Part shown: in pieces, positions 47,536-56,445 of the stretch
Position numbering within the stretch: the stretch's first letter is position 1
How the letters are laid out: every line of letters starts with the position of its first letter
NCBI RefSeq assembly: GCF_016461785.1
Contig: NZ_JAEMUH010000010.1
Span: 62,001 to 126,000, forward strand
Origin: Marinomonas ostreistagni
Lineage (GTDB): Bacteria; Pseudomonadota; Gammaproteobacteria; Pseudomonadales; Marinomonadaceae
DNA: 64,000 bases
Reading direction: 5' to 3'
Position numbers and translations under genes: made by a program
Notes under the pieces: model-generated
Databases searched by the model: none
What the model was told of the DNA's origin: nothing
Seen by the model: the letters and a program-made list of their open reading frames with translations, nothing else

Positions 47536-47735
47536 ACTGTTTACTCCGTTATTGTTGTTTTGTTTTATATTTAACAATGACTTTCAATGTAGACTCATGA
47601 ATTCAAACTTACTTGCCTGACAGTCTAAATTAGTTGTCTGTAAGTCCATAAAAGTTGACCATCAGCTATAATTTGGGTTAATGATGTTTTAGTACTTTGT
47701 AACACCGCCATCAAACAACAATTAAAGAGGTGTGT

Positions 47736-48635
47736 ATGTCTCATTCAACAACAAACTTAATTCTGCATCGGCAACCAACCAAACTTGTCGAAAATAGAGT
47801 TTGTTTTGCAGGACCTCATTCTGAACTGAGTATTTATGATACCTATGAGCAAGCCAATAAAGTCAGTTTGAAATCGGATGCTCTGCTTTACTGTGGAATG
47901 GTGACCGGCGCGAAAGTCATGCACACCCAATACGAGCAAGACATCACGTTTCTACCCCATGAATCTTTTATCTTGGCACCAAAAGAAGAGGTTCTGATTG
48001 ATTTTCCTGAAGCGCAGATCGATCGCCCTACTACTTGCCTGACAGTGGAGATTTCTCAAGAGCGTATCGCACAAATTTGTGACCGAATGAATGATGTTAC
48101 TAATGTTGATGGATTGGCTCCTATTGATCCAAACAAACCCTTACATACCCTACATACGCAGGGCACTCAACAAGTCCTTGATCGACTGGTAAGTGACTTT
48201 GTTCAAAATGACCCAGATAGAGACCTATTAGTTGACTTTGGTGTCAGTGAATTGGTAACACGTATTTTACGACATCATGGCCGTGAGGCATTTCTTCAAT
48301 TTACAAAAACGATCCCAGATGCAAATGGTTTAACGAATGCTTTAAGTTTTATTGAAAGCAACCTATCACAACCATTAGACATCGATCATTTAAGCAAGCT
48401 GGCCTGCATGAGCCGTAGTCGTTTTTATCAAACTTTTAAGCGCCATTTGGGCTGTACACCCAACGAATACCAACACCAACGTCGCATGAATATCGCACTT
48501 TCATATTTGAAACAACGTCGCTCTGTCACAGAAGTCAGTATGGAACTTGGCTATCAAAGCCTGAGTCATTTCAGTCGCCGTTTTCATCAACATTTCGGTC
48601 TTTCTCCGAGACAAGTTCAAAACCAACTAAACTAG
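47736..48635 (+). CDS. AraC-family regulator divergent to aldB
   Basis: A 299-residue activator with a cupin-like N-terminal sensor (about 20-150; TFLPHESFILAPKEEVL) and two C-terminal helix-turn-helix motifs (about 205-295; IESNLSQPLDIDHLSKLACM, SRSRFYQTFKRHLGCTPNEY and GYQSLSHFSRRFHQHFGLSP). Start is ATG at 47736 after AGAGG; GTG at 47730 is a poorer choice. Location suggests control of aldB in response to an aldehyde or alcohol (inference). Confidence 0.9.
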   Translation: MSHSTTNLILHRQPTKLVENRVCFAGPHSELSIYDTYEQANKVSLKSDALLYCGMVTGAKVMHTQYEQDITFLPHESFILAPKEEVLIDFPEAQIDRPTTCLTVEISQERIAQICDRMNDVTNVDGLAPIDPNKPLHTLHTQGTQQVLDRLVSDFVQNDPDRDLLVDFGVSELVTRILRHHGREAFLQFTKTIPDANGLTNALSFIESNLSQPLDIDHLSKLACMSRSRFYQTFKRHLGCTPNEYQHQRRMNIALSYLKQRRSVTEVSMELGYQSLSHFSRRFHQHFGLSPRQVQNQLN

Positions 48636-48670
48636 ATAGCAGCACACAATAAAACGCCAAAAAAGCATAA

Positions 48671-48695
48671 AGAGAGCATATGAATTATGCTCTCT
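48671..48695 (+). terminator. Probable terminator after AraC gene
   Basis: A 10-bp perfect stem (AGAGAGCATA / TATGCTCTCT) with loop TGAAT; the following sequence AGATTTG is only weakly T-rich. Confidence 0.55.
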
Positions 48696-48757
48696 AGATT
48701 TGCAAAATTTAGTTGATATGATTCACTACACCCTACGTTTTATTGCCAAGGACAGCT

Positions 48758-49981
48758 ATGTCATCTATTCCTGCCTCGTTATTCAAGCAAAAGAATTTTG
48801 TACACTTCTGGATTGGACAAATTGCCTCTTCTTTTGCATTTCAAATGTTAAGCGTAGGAATTGGTTGGCAAATATATGACCTTACGGGCAGTGCGATGGC
48901 CCTTGGACTGGTCGGCCTTTTCCAGTTTCTGCCTCAACTTATACTAACTCTTGTAGTCGGTCACGTAGCAGATCGGTACAACAGACGCATTATTTGCATA
49001 TGTACACGCTTAATCATGGCCTCCACTGTTGGCATACTTGCATACGGTAACTTTACCGAGACTATTTCATCGACGATGATTTATGGATGTGCGGTCATGA
49101 TAGGTACAGCACGAGCTTTTGAAATGCCCGCTGGCCAAGCAATATTACCTAACTTGATACCTCCAGAACTGCTATCAAGAGCAGTAAGCGCCATTGCTTC
49201 AGCACGAGAAATATCAGTGATCGCAGGGCCAGCTCTAGGCGGGGTGATTTACTTACTCGTAGCACCCACACTTTATTTGACGAGCATGGTTTGCTTTCTA
49301 GTCTCTTGCTGCATCTTATTTTTCTTACACTACAATTATGTCGCAAAAGCTAAGCAACCTGTTGATTTACACCATTTATTGGGTGGCCTTCGCTTTATAA
49401 AGAACAACAAACTCATTTTGGGTTCTGTTTCTTTAGACATGTTTGCAGTACTTCTAGGTGGTGCAACCGCTTTACTACCAATCGTCGCAAAAGATATTTT
49501 ACATACGGGCCCATGGGGTTTAGGCCTATTACGCTGTGCGCCAGCCATTGGCGCTTTGCTTATGTCGATCTATTTAGCACGGCATCCGCTAACTCACAGT
49601 GTTGGCAAAATCATGTATGTTGCTGTGGCAACCTTTGGTGCCGCTACCATTTTATTTGGCCTATCAGAGCACTTAATTCTGTCAATGATTGCTTTGTTTA
49701 TATTAGGCGCATCAGACATGATCAGCGTAGTTATCCGCTCAACCCTAGTGCAGTTGGAGACTCCCGATGATATGCGTGGTCGTGTTAGCGCTGCAAATTC
49801 GATTTTCATTGGTAGCTCTAACCAATTAGGTGAATTTGAATCAGGGGCAACGGCAGCATTGTTTGGCGTTGTACCAGCGATCGTATTAGGGGGCTTTGGA
49901 ACAATCGCTGTAGTAGGGCTTTGGATGTACCTTTTCCCAACCTTATTGCATCGAAATACGCTGGAAAACGAAGAAAAGTAG
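48758..49981 (+). CDS. MFS-family transporter, EntS-like
   Basis: A 407-residue membrane protein with about 12 segments. Features of the MFS-3/EntS-type group are FWIGQIASSFAFQMLSVGIG in TM1, GHVADRYNRRIICICTR (the A-like loop motif) and DMRGRVSAANSIFIGSSNQLGEFESG (later loop). The start is ATG at 48758 (AAGGAC upstream). Export of a siderophore or drug is possible; substrate unknown. It follows the AraC gene by 122 nt. Confidence 0.88.
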   Translation: MSSIPASLFKQKNFVHFWIGQIASSFAFQMLSVGIGWQIYDLTGSAMALGLVGLFQFLPQLILTLVVGHVADRYNRRIICICTRLIMASTVGILAYGNFTETISSTMIYGCAVMIGTARAFEMPAGQAILPNLIPPELLSRAVSAIASAREISVIAGPALGGVIYLLVAPTLYLTSMVCFLVSCCILFFLHYNYVAKAKQPVDLHHLLGGLRFIKNNKLILGSVSLDMFAVLLGGATALLPIVAKDILHTGPWGLGLLRCAPAIGALLMSIYLARHPLTHSVGKIMYVAVATFGAATILFGLSEHLILSMIALFILGASDMISVVIRSTLVQLETPDDMRGRVSAANSIFIGSSNQLGEFESGATAALFGVVPAIVLGGFGTIAVVGLWMYLFPTLLHRNTLENEEK

Positions 49982-50043
49982 CTAAATGAAACTTGTTTAA
50001 CTACTAAATAGTATTAGCTCAGCAACAATAAGTTTTAGGCATA

Positions 50044-50077
50044 AAAAAAGCCGATCTATAAATAGATCGGCTTTTTT
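50044..50077 (-). terminator. Terminator of the first tRNA-Leu
   Basis: AAAAAAGCCGATCTAT pairs with ATAGATCGGCTTTTTT (near-complete stem; inner A/T pairs may open to give a loop), with T runs on the reverse strand, 6 nt past the tRNA end. Confidence 0.88.
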
Positions 50078-50082
50078 AAATT

Positions 50083-50167
50083 TGGTGCGGAAGGAGAGAC
50101 TCGAACTCTCACGCCGTGAAGCACTGGAACCTAAATCCAGCGTGTCTACCAATTCCACCACTCCCGC
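50083..50167 (-). tRNA. tRNA-Leu (anticodon UAG), copy 1
   Basis: 85 nt including CCA. Acceptor stem GCGGGAG / CTTCCGC with one G-U pair; anticodon stem CTGGA / TCCAG around loop TTTAGGT gives UAG; extra arm and T arm (GAGAGTTCGAGTCTCTC) are present, as in class II tRNAs. It decodes CUA and, by wobble, other CUN codons. Confidence 0.95.
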
Positions 50168-50181
50168 AAAGAATGAAGCGT

Positions 50182-50209
50182 ATTATAGGGATTCACTTCA
50201 TCAGGTCAA
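50182..50209 (-). promoter_or_regulatory. Promoter of tRNA-Leu copy 1
   Basis: TTGACC (-35) and TATAAT (-10) with a 16-nt spacer on the reverse strand, followed by a G/C discriminator ACGC, typical of growth-rate-controlled tRNA promoters. Confidence 0.85.
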
Positions 50210-50264
50210 GTGATTTTTAGAATTTAAAAATCACTTGAAAATCATGTACATATGACAAAAACCA

Positions 50265-50296
50265 AAAAGGCTGATCTACATTTAGATCAGCCTTTT
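50265..50296 (-). terminator. Terminator of the second tRNA-Leu
   Basis: A 14-bp perfect stem (AAAAGGCTGATCTA / TAGATCAGCCTTTT) with loop CATT, 5 nt past the second tRNA. Its sequence differs from the copy-1 terminator but the structure and spacing match. Confidence 0.88.
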
Positions 50297-50301
50297 AAAT
50301 T

Positions 50302-50386
50302 TGGTGCGGAAGGAGAGACTCGAACTCTCACGCCGTGAAGCACTGGAACCTAAATCCAGCGTGTCTACCAATTCCACCACTCCCGC
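50302..50386 (-). tRNA. tRNA-Leu (anticodon UAG), copy 2
   Basis: Identical in all 85 nt to copy 1, 219 nt away. Has its own promoter and terminator, so the pair is two transcription units rather than one operon. Confidence 0.95.
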
Positions 50387-50400
50387 AAGGAATGGAGCGT

Positions 50401-50428
50401 ATTATATGGAACGGTCTTTTAAGGTCAA
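50401..50428 (-). promoter_or_regulatory. Promoter of tRNA-Leu copy 2
   Basis: TTGACC, 16-nt spacer, TATAAT on the reverse strand, followed by ACGCTCCATTC. The boxes are identical to copy 1 while the spacers differ. Confidence 0.85.
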
Positions 50429-50566
50429 TAGATTTCTAAAAAGAAATTTTAAAAAGCATAAAATCGATCAATATAAAACCTATAGTAAACCATATAAAAC
50501 AACTGTAGTTTACTAAATATTCCAAGGTATCTATACTCGCGCGACGTATTCAAGGAGTTTACAAAT

Positions 50567-51445
50567 ATGTGGATTTTACTGGCAATGACAGGACTTTGGG
50601 CTTTCTCTTTTAGCCTGATAGGTGTGTATTTAGCGGGTCAGGTTGATTCTTGGTTTTCTGTCTTAATGCGAGTGACATTGGCAATGCTGGTCTTCCTACC
50701 ATTCATGAAGTTTCGACAAACACCAAAACCATTGGCGATAAAGCTAATGCTAATTGGAGCCTGTCAATTGGGCGTTATGTATGGTTTTTACTATCAGTCA
50801 TTTCTTCACCTTTCAGTTCCAGAAGTATTACTCTTTACCGTCATGACACCAATATACATTGCTTTGATCAATGATATTTTGGAAAAACGTTTTCATTCTG
50901 GCTACATTATCAGCGCCATCATTGCGGTTTTAGGCGCAGTTGGCATCCGCTATCAAGGAATAGACGAAGGCTTCATTCAAGGTTTTCTGTTGGTTCAAGG
51001 TGCTAACCTTTGCTTTGGTTTAGGCCAAGTCTGTTATAAGCGCTTAATGGCAAAGCAAACCTCCGAACTGCCTCAGCTAACGCTATTTGGCTGGTTCTTC
51101 ATTGGTGCTTTTTTAGTGGTACTGCCTTGCTTTGCACTATTGGGCAATACAGAGAAGCTACCAACCACCACTTTACAATGGAGTATTCTTGTATACCTAG
51201 GGGTTATCGCATCGGGTATCGGTTACTTTGCTTGGAACAAGGGTGCTACATTGGTAAATGTGGGGGCATTGGCTGTCGCAAACAACCTTTTGATTCCTGC
51301 CGGCATCTTGGTGAACGTACTATTCTGGAACCGTGATGCTGACATCATTCGTTTGGCATTTGGTGGCGGGATTATTATTTTTGCTCTGTATCTCAATGAG
51401 TGGTTTGTTAAGCAAAAGGATCGCGCTCAATTAGCAGTTAGCTAG
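50567..51445 (+). CDS. EamA/DMT-family permease
   Basis: A 292-residue membrane protein with about ten segments and two EamA halves (about 1-135 and 145-285). WILLAMTGLWAFSFSLIGV opens the first repeat and ASGIGYFAWNKGATLVNVG, the group-typical loop, appears in the second. Similar proteins are annotated as carboxylate/amino-acid/amine exporters; substrate unknown. AAGGAG lies 9 nt before the ATG. Monocistronic. Confidence 0.9.
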   Translation: MWILLAMTGLWAFSFSLIGVYLAGQVDSWFSVLMRVTLAMLVFLPFMKFRQTPKPLAIKLMLIGACQLGVMYGFYYQSFLHLSVPEVLLFTVMTPIYIALINDILEKRFHSGYIISAIIAVLGAVGIRYQGIDEGFIQGFLLVQGANLCFGLGQVCYKRLMAKQTSELPQLTLFGWFFIGAFLVVLPCFALLGNTEKLPTTTLQWSILVYLGVIASGIGYFAWNKGATLVNVGALAVANNLLIPAGILVNVLFWNRDADIIRLAFGGGIIIFALYLNEWFVKQKDRAQLAVS

Positions 51446-51466
51446 CCTCCTTCTCCTATGCATAAA

Positions 51467-51497
51467 ATACAAAGGGGACACTAGGTCCCCTTTGTAT
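51467..51497. terminator. Bidirectional terminator between EamA gene and folE
   Basis: A 13-bp perfect stem (ATACAAAGGGGAC / GTCCCCTTTGTAT) with a 5-nt loop between convergent genes; the reverse-strand tail TTTTATG favours folE termination. Confidence 0.85.
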
Positions 51498-51524
51498 AAC
51501 TTATTCAGACATGCTCAAGCCATT

Positions 51525-52208
51525 TTATTTGGCTAAAAACTCACTTCGCGTTTTGTCACTGCGCTTAAATAACCCGCCTAATGCAGTCGTCTGAGTCGAT
51601 GAGCTGGCATCCATAACACCACGAGCTTTCACACAATAATGCGTCGCATCGATACTCACCGCCACGTTATCAGTCTCTAGCAGCGTTTGTAATGTTACAA
51701 GTACCTGTTGAGTGAGTCGTTCTTGCACCTGAGGTCGCTGCCCAAAAAAACGTACGATTCGATTTATTTTAGAAAGACCAATGATTTTGTTTTTAGGCAA
51801 ATACGCTACTTTTGCCAATCCATCAATCGTCACAAAGTGATGCTCACAGGTGCTAGTGAAAGAGATATCGCTCACCTTCACCATCTCATCCACTTTCATT
51901 TTATTCTCGATGACTGTGATCTTAGGAAACTGGCTATAGTCCAAGCCGGAAAAGATTTCTTTAACATACATCTTAGCGATACGATGCGGCGTTTCACATA
52001 AACTGTCGTCTGTTAAGTCTAGGCCTAGTGTGTAAACAACATCTTCAAATGCTGACTTGATTCGTTGGTACTTTTCTTCGGTGGTTAAGCCATTATCAAT
52101 CATTGGCGTTTCTAGGCCATGCTTGATCAAAGCATCACGAACTTTAGAAGCCTCTGCTGAAAGCGCAAAAGGGCTAACGTTGCTTGTTTCTGCCGTTGCA
52201 GTAGTCAT
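51525..52208 (-). CDS. folE: GTP cyclohydrolase I
   Basis: FolE converts GTP to dihydroneopterin triphosphate, the first step to folate and pterin cofactors. Zinc ligands are visible at C121 and H124 (TSTCEHHFV) and at about C192 ([11 protein letters not shown]); [20 protein letters not shown] is the family signature. The start is ATG at 52208 with CAGG 7 nt upstream, giving 227 residues (E. coli 222); 16 upstream codons are open but unsupported. folM lies 53 nt upstream on the same strand, forming an operon. Confidence 0.96.
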   Translation of the reverse strand: MTTATAETSNVSPFALSAEASKVRDALIKHGLETPMIDNGLTTEEKYQRIKSAFEDVVYTLGLDLTDDSLCETPHRIAKMYVKEIFSGLDYSQFPKITVIENKMKVDEMVKVSDISFTSTCEHHFVTIDGLAKVAYLPKNKIIGLSKINRIVRFFGQRPQVQERLTQQVLVTLQTLLETDNVAVSIDATHYCVKARGVMDASSSTQTTALGGLFKRSDKTRSEFLAK

Positions 52209-52261
52209 ATCGATACCTGTCTCACTAATTCGTCTAACATGTACTTGGTACGCCAAAACTT

Positions 52262-53026
52262 CTAAGCTAAGTGACGACCACCATCTAAAGCCAATGTACG
52301 CCCAGTCATGTAACGACTATTCAGAAGGTATTGTACCGCTGCAACCCCTTCCTGTTCACCTGGTTCTAGGCATAATAGCGATTTTTTTAAAGCTTTCTGC
52401 TGATATTCCTTATTGTCGCCTTCTTGAAACATTAAAAGAGAAGGCGCGATAGCATTCACTTTGACCTTTGGCGCTAGCTGGCGTGAGAAGGATACACTTA
52501 AATTTGCGAGGCCTGCTTTACTCGATGCGTACGCAATATGCTTATCACTACCTTTTTCAGCAACAAAGTCCGTCAAGTGGATGATGTCCGTAGCAATACC
52601 TATTTGATCCGCTGCATGACAGAGCAAAGGTTGTAACGACATATTAATTTGATATGGTGCTGCCACATGAACTTGCCACATACGTTCCATTAATCTGTAC
52701 AGATCTAACTCATCCGCTTCCGATGCCCAATCTGAAGCATTATGTATAATGCTTCTAAGTCCTGAATACTCGGCTCGAATCTCAGAAATAAGTTTTTCGA
52801 GTTGCTTCTTAGATGTGAAGTCAGCTTTGATGCAATGAACTCCAAGCGATCTTAACTCATCCACTTCTTTAGAATGGGTGCGGTAACTCATTATCACTTG
52901 CTCACCTTGGTGCACAAGGTGCTTGATGATCGCCAGCCCTAAACGACGTCCACCTCCTGTGATGAAGTGAGGAAATCCAGTTACTGAACCTGCATTGCTT
53001 GAAAGACATTCCGAATTAATGGTCAT
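52262..53026 (-). CDS. folM: Dihydromonapterin reductase FolM
   Basis: A 254-residue short-chain dehydrogenase. The NADP motif is modified to [17 protein letters not shown] (TGGGRR in FolM rather than TGxxxGIG), with SYRTH next, then LHNAS-type [28 protein letters not shown] containing the catalytic Tyr, and Lys in SKAGL. The [17 protein letters not shown] and [13 protein letters not shown] ends match E. coli FolM. It makes tetrahydromonapterin, the cofactor of phenylalanine hydroxylase in Pseudomonas. First gene of the folM-folE operon; folX is not here. Confidence 0.93.
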   Translation of the reverse strand: MTINSECLSSNAGSVTGFPHFITGGGRRLGLAIIKHLVHQGEQVIMSYRTHSKEVDELRSLGVHCIKADFTSKKQLEKLISEIRAEYSGLRSIIHNASDWASEADELDLYRLMERMWQVHVAAPYQINMSLQPLLCHAADQIGIATDIIHLTDFVAEKGSDKHIAYASSKAGLANLSVSFSRQLAPKVKVNAIAPSLLMFQEGDNKEYQQKALKKSLLCLEPGEQEGVAAVQYLLNSRYMTGRTLALDGGRHLA

Positions 53027-53139
53027 TTCTCAAACTCTCTCATCCAATCTGAGTAAACATACGTAAAGAAACTTAGTTTAGTTCATATTATTAGTCTAAA
53101 TTACATACTACCTTTCTGCATTCAGTTGATGGAGCCAAT

Positions 53140-54036
53140 ATGAGAAATCGTTCAGAACTGCCTGTTATCCCCCAATCTGCATTTGATTGGTATGACGAAT
53201 ATGCGCACGGTGACATAGATCGACGAACTTTTATCCGAAGGCTATCCACCCTTGGTGTTGCTGGTTTAACCGTGTCAGCAGTGTCTTCTGCGTTACTTCC
53301 TAATTATGCATTAGCAGAGCAAGTTTCATTTAATGACCCCGACATTACGGCACGTTACATCGAAATTGATGCGCCAAATGGCCATGGCCGTGCAGGAGGA
53401 TATTTAGTCACACCTAAAAATGCGACCAGTGAAACACCTGCACCTGCTGTTCTAGTAGTACATGAAAATAGAGGTCTAAATCCCTATATTGAAGATGTCG
53501 CTCGACGTCTTGCGAAAGCAGGTTTTGTCGCCTTTGCACCTGACGCGCTGTTTCCTCTTGGGGGGTATCCTGGTAACGATGATGAAGGTAGAGCAATGCA
53601 GAAAACCTTGGACAGGGATAAAATACTAGGTGATTTCGGCGATGCAGCCACTTACTTAAAAGCCCAACCCATCACTACAGATAAGCTTGGTGTTGTAGGC
53701 TTTTGTTTTGGGGGCTATGTTTCTAACCAACTAGCGGCGTCATGGCCTGACATGATTAACGCTGCAGTTCCCTTTTATGGAACGCCACCAACATCAGATT
53801 TACAAAGCATTAAAGGGCCTCTGTTACTTCATTTTGCAGAGCTTGATCAACGAGTCAATGCAACTTGGCCAGATTATGAAAACGCTTTAAAGACTTTAGG
53901 AGCACAATATGAAGCTCATATGTATGAACGCGTAAATCATGGCTTCCATAATGATTCAACGGCGCGCTATGATGAAAAAAGTGCTGAGTTAGCGTGGCAA
54001 AGAACGTTAGACTTCTTTAACCAGCATCTGAGTTAG
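53140..54036 (+). CDS. Tat-exported dienelactone-hydrolase-family protein
   Basis: A 298-residue alpha/beta hydrolase. The N-terminus carries a twin-arginine signal (DRRTFIRRLSTLGVAGLTV, cleavage probable after ALA at about residue 59), so the mature enzyme is periplasmic. The DLH catalytic triad is present: Cys in VGFCFGGYVS (about 188), Asp in AELDQRV (about 233) and His in VNHGFHND (about 266). Related to E. coli YghX. The substrate is unknown. TGGAG precedes the ATG by 7 nt; monocistronic. Confidence 0.88.
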   Translation: MRNRSELPVIPQSAFDWYDEYAHGDIDRRTFIRRLSTLGVAGLTVSAVSSALLPNYALAEQVSFNDPDITARYIEIDAPNGHGRAGGYLVTPKNATSETPAPAVLVVHENRGLNPYIEDVARRLAKAGFVAFAPDALFPLGGYPGNDDEGRAMQKTLDRDKILGDFGDAATYLKAQPITTDKLGVVGFCFGGYVSNQLAASWPDMINAAVPFYGTPPTSDLQSIKGPLLLHFAELDQRVNATWPDYENALKTLGAQYEAHMYERVNHGFHNDSTARYDEKSAELAWQRTLDFFNQHLS

Positions 54037-54042
54037 TCAGTC

Positions 54043-54073
54043 GGCTGCCATCGCTACAATATCGGTGGCAGCC
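54043..54073. terminator. Hairpin between convergent hydrolase and glycosyltransferase genes
   Basis: GGCTGCCA (54043-54050) and TGGCAGCC (54066-54073) form an 8-bp stem with a 15-nt loop that may pair partly. The flanking T content is low, so it is only a possible terminator. Confidence 0.5.
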
Positions 54074-54082
54074 CCCTCTAGA

Positions 54083-55156
54083 TTAAACTGTTTGCGGCAT
54101 GTCTTTCTGCTTGTTAAATGGGATACCGTTTGCGGGATTAACAGCTTGCCACATTGATGCACTCAACTCTTCAACAGGTGCAGTGGCACCCTCCGCTATC
54201 CACTCTGCAATGCCTTTAGCAACGTTTGGAAATGATACACGCACGACTTTTGTTTCGTTTAGCCACTGATGTATTACCTTTGGGGAAAGCTCATTTGTAG
54301 CCTTAGCAAACCCTAAATACTCTAAGGCAACCACATTTGATAACTGTTCTACTTGACCATGCAAAGGCTTGACCAAAATGCGTCTCCCCATATGCAATGC
54401 TTCTGAATTGAGTTCAAATCCTGCATTACAAAGCACAGATTGACACTCTCTCAAATTTTTTTGAAACCCATCACGACTAAATGGAAAAACTTCGACGTTG
54501 CCATAACGACCAGGCTCAATATCTCTACAATGCATTCGAAACTGATAAGAAGGTACACTCTCCAACATTTCCAATACGTCTTCAGAATTCTCAAAAGGAA
54601 GGTACACTAAGACTTGATCTTCGATCGCTATCTCACTAGTGGAAGTGTGTTGGATGATCGGAGGTAATATTGGCTGTCCAAAATGATGCCAATGCACTCC
54701 GACGCCTTTCGATACTGGCGCAAACCATGACATGATTAACGCCCCTAATGAATCCGCATTGTACTTAGGAATGTTATATTGAAAAGCGTATTGATGTCCT
54801 AACCCAATGCAGGGCTTGCCTTGTCTACGAGCAGCCCACGCAGTTACTGGCTCAAAGTCTGTTAACACCAAATCGTATGAAGATACGTCAATGGTATAAA
54901 TATCTTTTATCAAGCGCGTGATATGCGCATTACGATAGGTTCCAAGCAAACTAATTTTGCCATTCTTTGCAACAAACGAAAGCCCTTGAAATGTTCGATA
55001 GTCCCCAAAGCACTGCATATCAAAGTAATCTGTATTTGCTCGACCTGAGAAAACATAATCAACTTCAACCCCTAAACGCGCAAACTCTTCACTCATTGCA
55101 CGAGCACGAGTGATATGCCCATTTCCCGTTCCTTGTACTCCATACAACACTTTCAT
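54083..55156 (-). CDS. MJ1255/VC2487-family glycosyltransferase
   Basis: A 357-residue GT-B type protein. The N-terminal loop VLYGVQGTGNGHITRARAMS is diagnostic for this family of uncharacterised glycosyltransferases, and the acceptor/donor-side HMGRRILVKPLHGQVEQLSN appears near 280-300. Acceptor unknown; envelope or lipid glycosylation is likely given the PAP2 partner. Its ATG overlaps the PAP2 stop as ATGA (4 nt), indicating translational coupling. Confidence 0.88.
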   Translation of the reverse strand: MKVLYGVQGTGNGHITRARAMSEEFARLGVEVDYVFSGRANTDYFDMQCFGDYRTFQGLSFVAKNGKISLLGTYRNAHITRLIKDIYTIDVSSYDLVLTDFEPVTAWAARRQGKPCIGLGHQYAFQYNIPKYNADSLGALIMSWFAPVSKGVGVHWHHFGQPILPPIIQHTSTSEIAIEDQVLVYLPFENSEDVLEMLESVPSYQFRMHCRDIEPGRYGNVEVFPFSRDGFQKNLRECQSVLCNAGFELNSEALHMGRRILVKPLHGQVEQLSNVVALEYLGFAKATNELSPKVIHQWLNETKVVRVSFPNVAKGIAEWIAEGATAPVEELSASMWQAVNPANGIPFNKQKDMPQTV

Positions 55157-55668
55157 ACCAACACCTCAAACGACAACATTGCACACGTCGAACCAAGAAT
55201 TGCGCCCATCGCAGTATCTGTTGGGAAGTGTACTCCTAGAAAAATTCTCGACATTCCAACCATGACAGACCAACTATAAAAACTCATATAAAACTCTGGA
55301 AACCACTCACTTAGGCAATAAGCCATAAAGAAAGCACCTGAGGTATGACCAGAAGGAAATGAAAATTGATCTGACGGCCGAATAAAGCTGGTAAAATCGT
55401 CCAAAATATCCGCGGGGCGATTTCGTTTAAAACTTCGCTTTAGGACAAAATACAGCAAACGCTCAACAATAAATCCGAACGCAATGATTGCGGTCCAAAG
55501 CGAATGGCCAAAACTCCACAACAATAATGCAATAAGCACGTATAGCGGACCGTCCGCTGACATAGAAATAATTCGACTCGCTCGCGTCAGCATTTGACGC
55601 CTTTTGCGAGCCATTAACCAATAAAATGTTGTTACGTCCATGTTATGAATGCTGTTCAGTATATTCAT
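55153..55668 (-). CDS. PAP2-family membrane phosphatase
   Basis: A 171-residue inner-membrane protein with about four or five segments and all three PAP2 motifs: KRSFKRNRPAD (KX6RP), FPSGHTSGA (PSGH) and SRIFLGVHFPTD (SRX5HX3D). It should hydrolyse undecaprenyl pyrophosphate or a phosphatidyl lipid phosphate. GGTGGGA precedes the ATG by 6-7 nt. It is translated with the glycosyltransferase, which suggests a joint lipid-glycan step (inference). Confidence 0.93.
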   Translation of the reverse strand: MNILNSIHNMDVTTFYWLMARKRRQMLTRASRIISMSADGPLYVLIALLLWSFGHSLWTAIIAFGFIVERLLYFVLKRSFKRNRPADILDDFTSFIRPSDQFSFPSGHTSGAFFMAYCLSEWFPEFYMSFYSWSVMVGMSRIFLGVHFPTDTAMGAILGSTCAMLSFEVLV

Positions 55669-55759
55669 ACTTATCCCACCTATACATGCCTTTTATATTC
55701 CTAAAATAGGCTGATATGGTGTCACTTTCGTGGCAGCAGGATGATGCTTTTATGACAAC

Positions 55760-55785
55760 AAAAAAGCGCCAGAAGGCGCTTTTTT
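55760..55785 (-). terminator. Terminator of the lipoprotein gene
   Basis: An 11-bp stem including A/T ends (AAAAAAGCGCC / GGCGCTTTTTT) with loop AGAA and T runs on either strand, 24 nt past the lipoprotein stop. Confidence 0.9.
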
Positions 55786-55809
55786 AAGACAATCGAAATA
55801 AGGAACGAA

Positions 55810-56376
55810 TTACATTTGGTTCGCTTCTTTGAACTTAGCCATTAGCTCTACAGGCTTTTTCTTCTTGTTTTCGCCGTTTAAAGCGTAAACAACCGTTTCT
55901 CCATTTGGACCGGCAGCGATATCAGTATAACGAAGAGGCACTTCACCAACGATGCGCGCATGATTCATCTCTTCCAGTGACTGGAATACATAAATACGCC
56001 CTTCCATGCGCATTTCACCATAGAAATCTTCCGCACCACTCAGGTCACCATCAAACATGTCGATACTAGCAATACCGCTTGTCTTCTTCTTGTCTTCATT
56101 GGTCAAACCAAACACCAACGTCTCACCTTTTGGCCCCTCACCGATGCGCACTTTACGGTAAGACGTTTCACCTACAGCTAAAAAGTCTTTGTAAGTGGCA
56201 CGATCATCGAACAAATAAATGCGACCTTCTTCATGCACTTCATACAGGTCTTGATTATTTACTGGCATAGCTTCAGATGCCATTTCAGGGCCTGTTTTAG
56301 TTTTTGATCCTGCGCAAGCAGTAAGTAGCAATGAAGAAGCAAGTAAGCCAACAAATGGTAATGAACGTTTAGTCAT
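55810..56376 (-). CDS. Lipoprotein with a duplicated ~50-residue domain
   Basis: 188 residues from ATG at 56376 (AAGGAG 9 nt upstream). A lipoprotein signal is clear: basic start MTKRS, hydrophobic core, lipobox LLLTAC with the acylated Cys at about residue 21, then GSKTK. The mature part holds two related units: about 48-98 (EEGRIYLFDDRATYKDFLAV ... GETLVFGLTNEDKKK) and about 123-175 (MEGRIYVFQSLEEMNHARIV ... GETVVYALNGENKKK). Shared positions include GRIY-F, VGE, GPxGETxV and N-KKK. I know no function. It lies 70 nt downstream of pldA on the same strand. Confidence 0.8.
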   Translation of the reverse strand: MTKRSLPFVGLLASSLLLTACAGSKTKTGPEMASEAMPVNNQDLYEVHEEGRIYLFDDRATYKDFLAVGETSYRKVRIGEGPKGETLVFGLTNEDKKKTSGIASIDMFDGDLSGAEDFYGEMRMEGRIYVFQSLEEMNHARIVGEVPLRYTDIAAGPNGETVVYALNGENKKKKPVELMAKFKEANQM

Positions 56377-56445
56377 GAGGTATCTCCTTAAGGTTATAGC
56401 CCCATAAACTAACAATGCAATATTGCAAAAATATTGCAAAGCCCA

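Noticed and set aside
50301..50516. Open frame across tRNA-Leu copy 2
   Set aside because: It covers the tRNA gene and its promoter, and the translation has no protein features.
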